Source: Phycisphaerales bacterium (GTDB lineage: Bacteria > Planctomycetota > Phycisphaerae > Phycisphaerales > UBA1924). From it: a DNA stretch of 53,869 bases. The stretch is from contig JAIEOW010000080.1 of the NCBI GenBank assembly GCA_019750095.1, positions 1 through 53,869 of the forward strand, read 5' to 3'. Position numbers and translations under genes: made by a program. Of the stretch, positions 53,783 through 53,869 are shown in pieces. Position 1 is the stretch's first letter; each line of letters starts with the position of its first letter. The notes under the pieces were generated by a model. The model was not told the origin of the DNA. It worked only from the letters and a program-made list of their open reading frames with translations, and ran no database searches.

Positions 53783-53869
53783 TCAGCGGGTCTTGCCGTC
53801 AATCAGGTCCTGACCGCCCTGGCCGACGGCCTCGATGTCGCGTCCGACACCCTTGACGGTGTGGCACCC
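53783..53869 (-). CDS. Entericidin-like small lipoprotein (partial)
   Basis: The C-terminal 28 residues of a minus-strand gene read GCHTVKGVGRDIEAVGQGGQ then DLIDGKTR and stop; the start lies beyond the window edge. The pattern C-N/H-T-x-x-G-x-G-x-D-I-E-x-x-G is that of entericidin A/B family peptides, tiny lipoproteins whose Cys is the lipidated residue. Its stop lies one base from the end of the convergent histidine kinase gene. In enterobacteria such peptides form toxin-antidote pairs; in other phyla they are mostly uncharacterised envelope lipoproteins. Confidence 0.75.
   Translation of the reverse strand, partial: GCHTVKGVGRDIEAVGQGGQDLIDGKTR

Overview
The window is high-GC bacterial DNA with planctomycete character, most likely class Phycisphaerae. 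The case rests on gene content: secreted proteins ending in a small-hydrophobic-plus-polyarginine sorting tail after a Pro-Thr-Pro-Gly motif, an OmcB-like DUF11 lipoprotein, a protein kinase fused to CHASE2, a giant AsmA-like protein, and ATP synthase c and b subunits with signal-peptide-like N-termini. The taxon is inferred from composition and family habits, not from a marker-gene search.

Layout. (1) 1-7148 is the right end of an integrated element. On the minus strand it has phage genes: an S78 protease-capsid fusion cut by the window edge, a sigma/HTH factor and an unknown protein. Near the end is a defence cassette: a C5 cytosine methyltransferase, a convergent overlapping Vsr-type nuclease and a GHKL (MutL/MORC-type) ATPase. 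The element ends at a 3'-terminal tRNA or tmRNA fragment (7121-7148), preceded by what looks like an integrase C-terminal tail. (2) 7149-13320 is chromosomal: the DUF11 lipoprotein, mscL and sixA converging on a shared terminator, a DASS-family transporter, a MITE-like 260-bp repeat and a secreted protein. (3) 13638-20494 runs alaS, an AtpZ-like gene, a membrane protein, then atpB-atpE-atpF-atpH. The F1 genes atpA/G/D/C do not follow, so the ATP synthase genes are split. (4) 20542-27937 has an HD-GYP phosphodiesterase divergent from a type IV pilus/type II secretion cluster pilM-N-O-P-like-pilB. (5) 27942-38546 has envelope proteins, a LOG-family hydrolase, a 1526-residue AsmA-like protein and radA.

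(6) 38599-40962 is a compact type II restriction-modification pair (C5 methyltransferase plus a probable endonuclease) lying exactly between two copies of a 27-bp direct repeat (26/27 identical). The repeat is the last codons of the flanking thioesterase gene. The left copy still carries the original stop codon, so the module inserted at the 3' end of that gene and replaced its C-terminus without disrupting it. (7) 40894-53869 continues with the thioesterase, a GNAT acetyltransferase, a TPR protein, a Y-family DNA polymerase behind a near-consensus promoter overlapped by a palindrome, two tandem paralogous envelope proteins, a CHASE2 Ser/Thr kinase, PrkA, trmB, a hybrid histidine kinase and the end of an entericidin-like peptide.

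The observations most worth following are the methyltransferase/Vsr/GHKL cassette at the att end of the phage element and the repeat-flanked R-M insertion. Two independent C5-methyltransferase systems within 40 kb suggest recent restriction-type defence acquisition.
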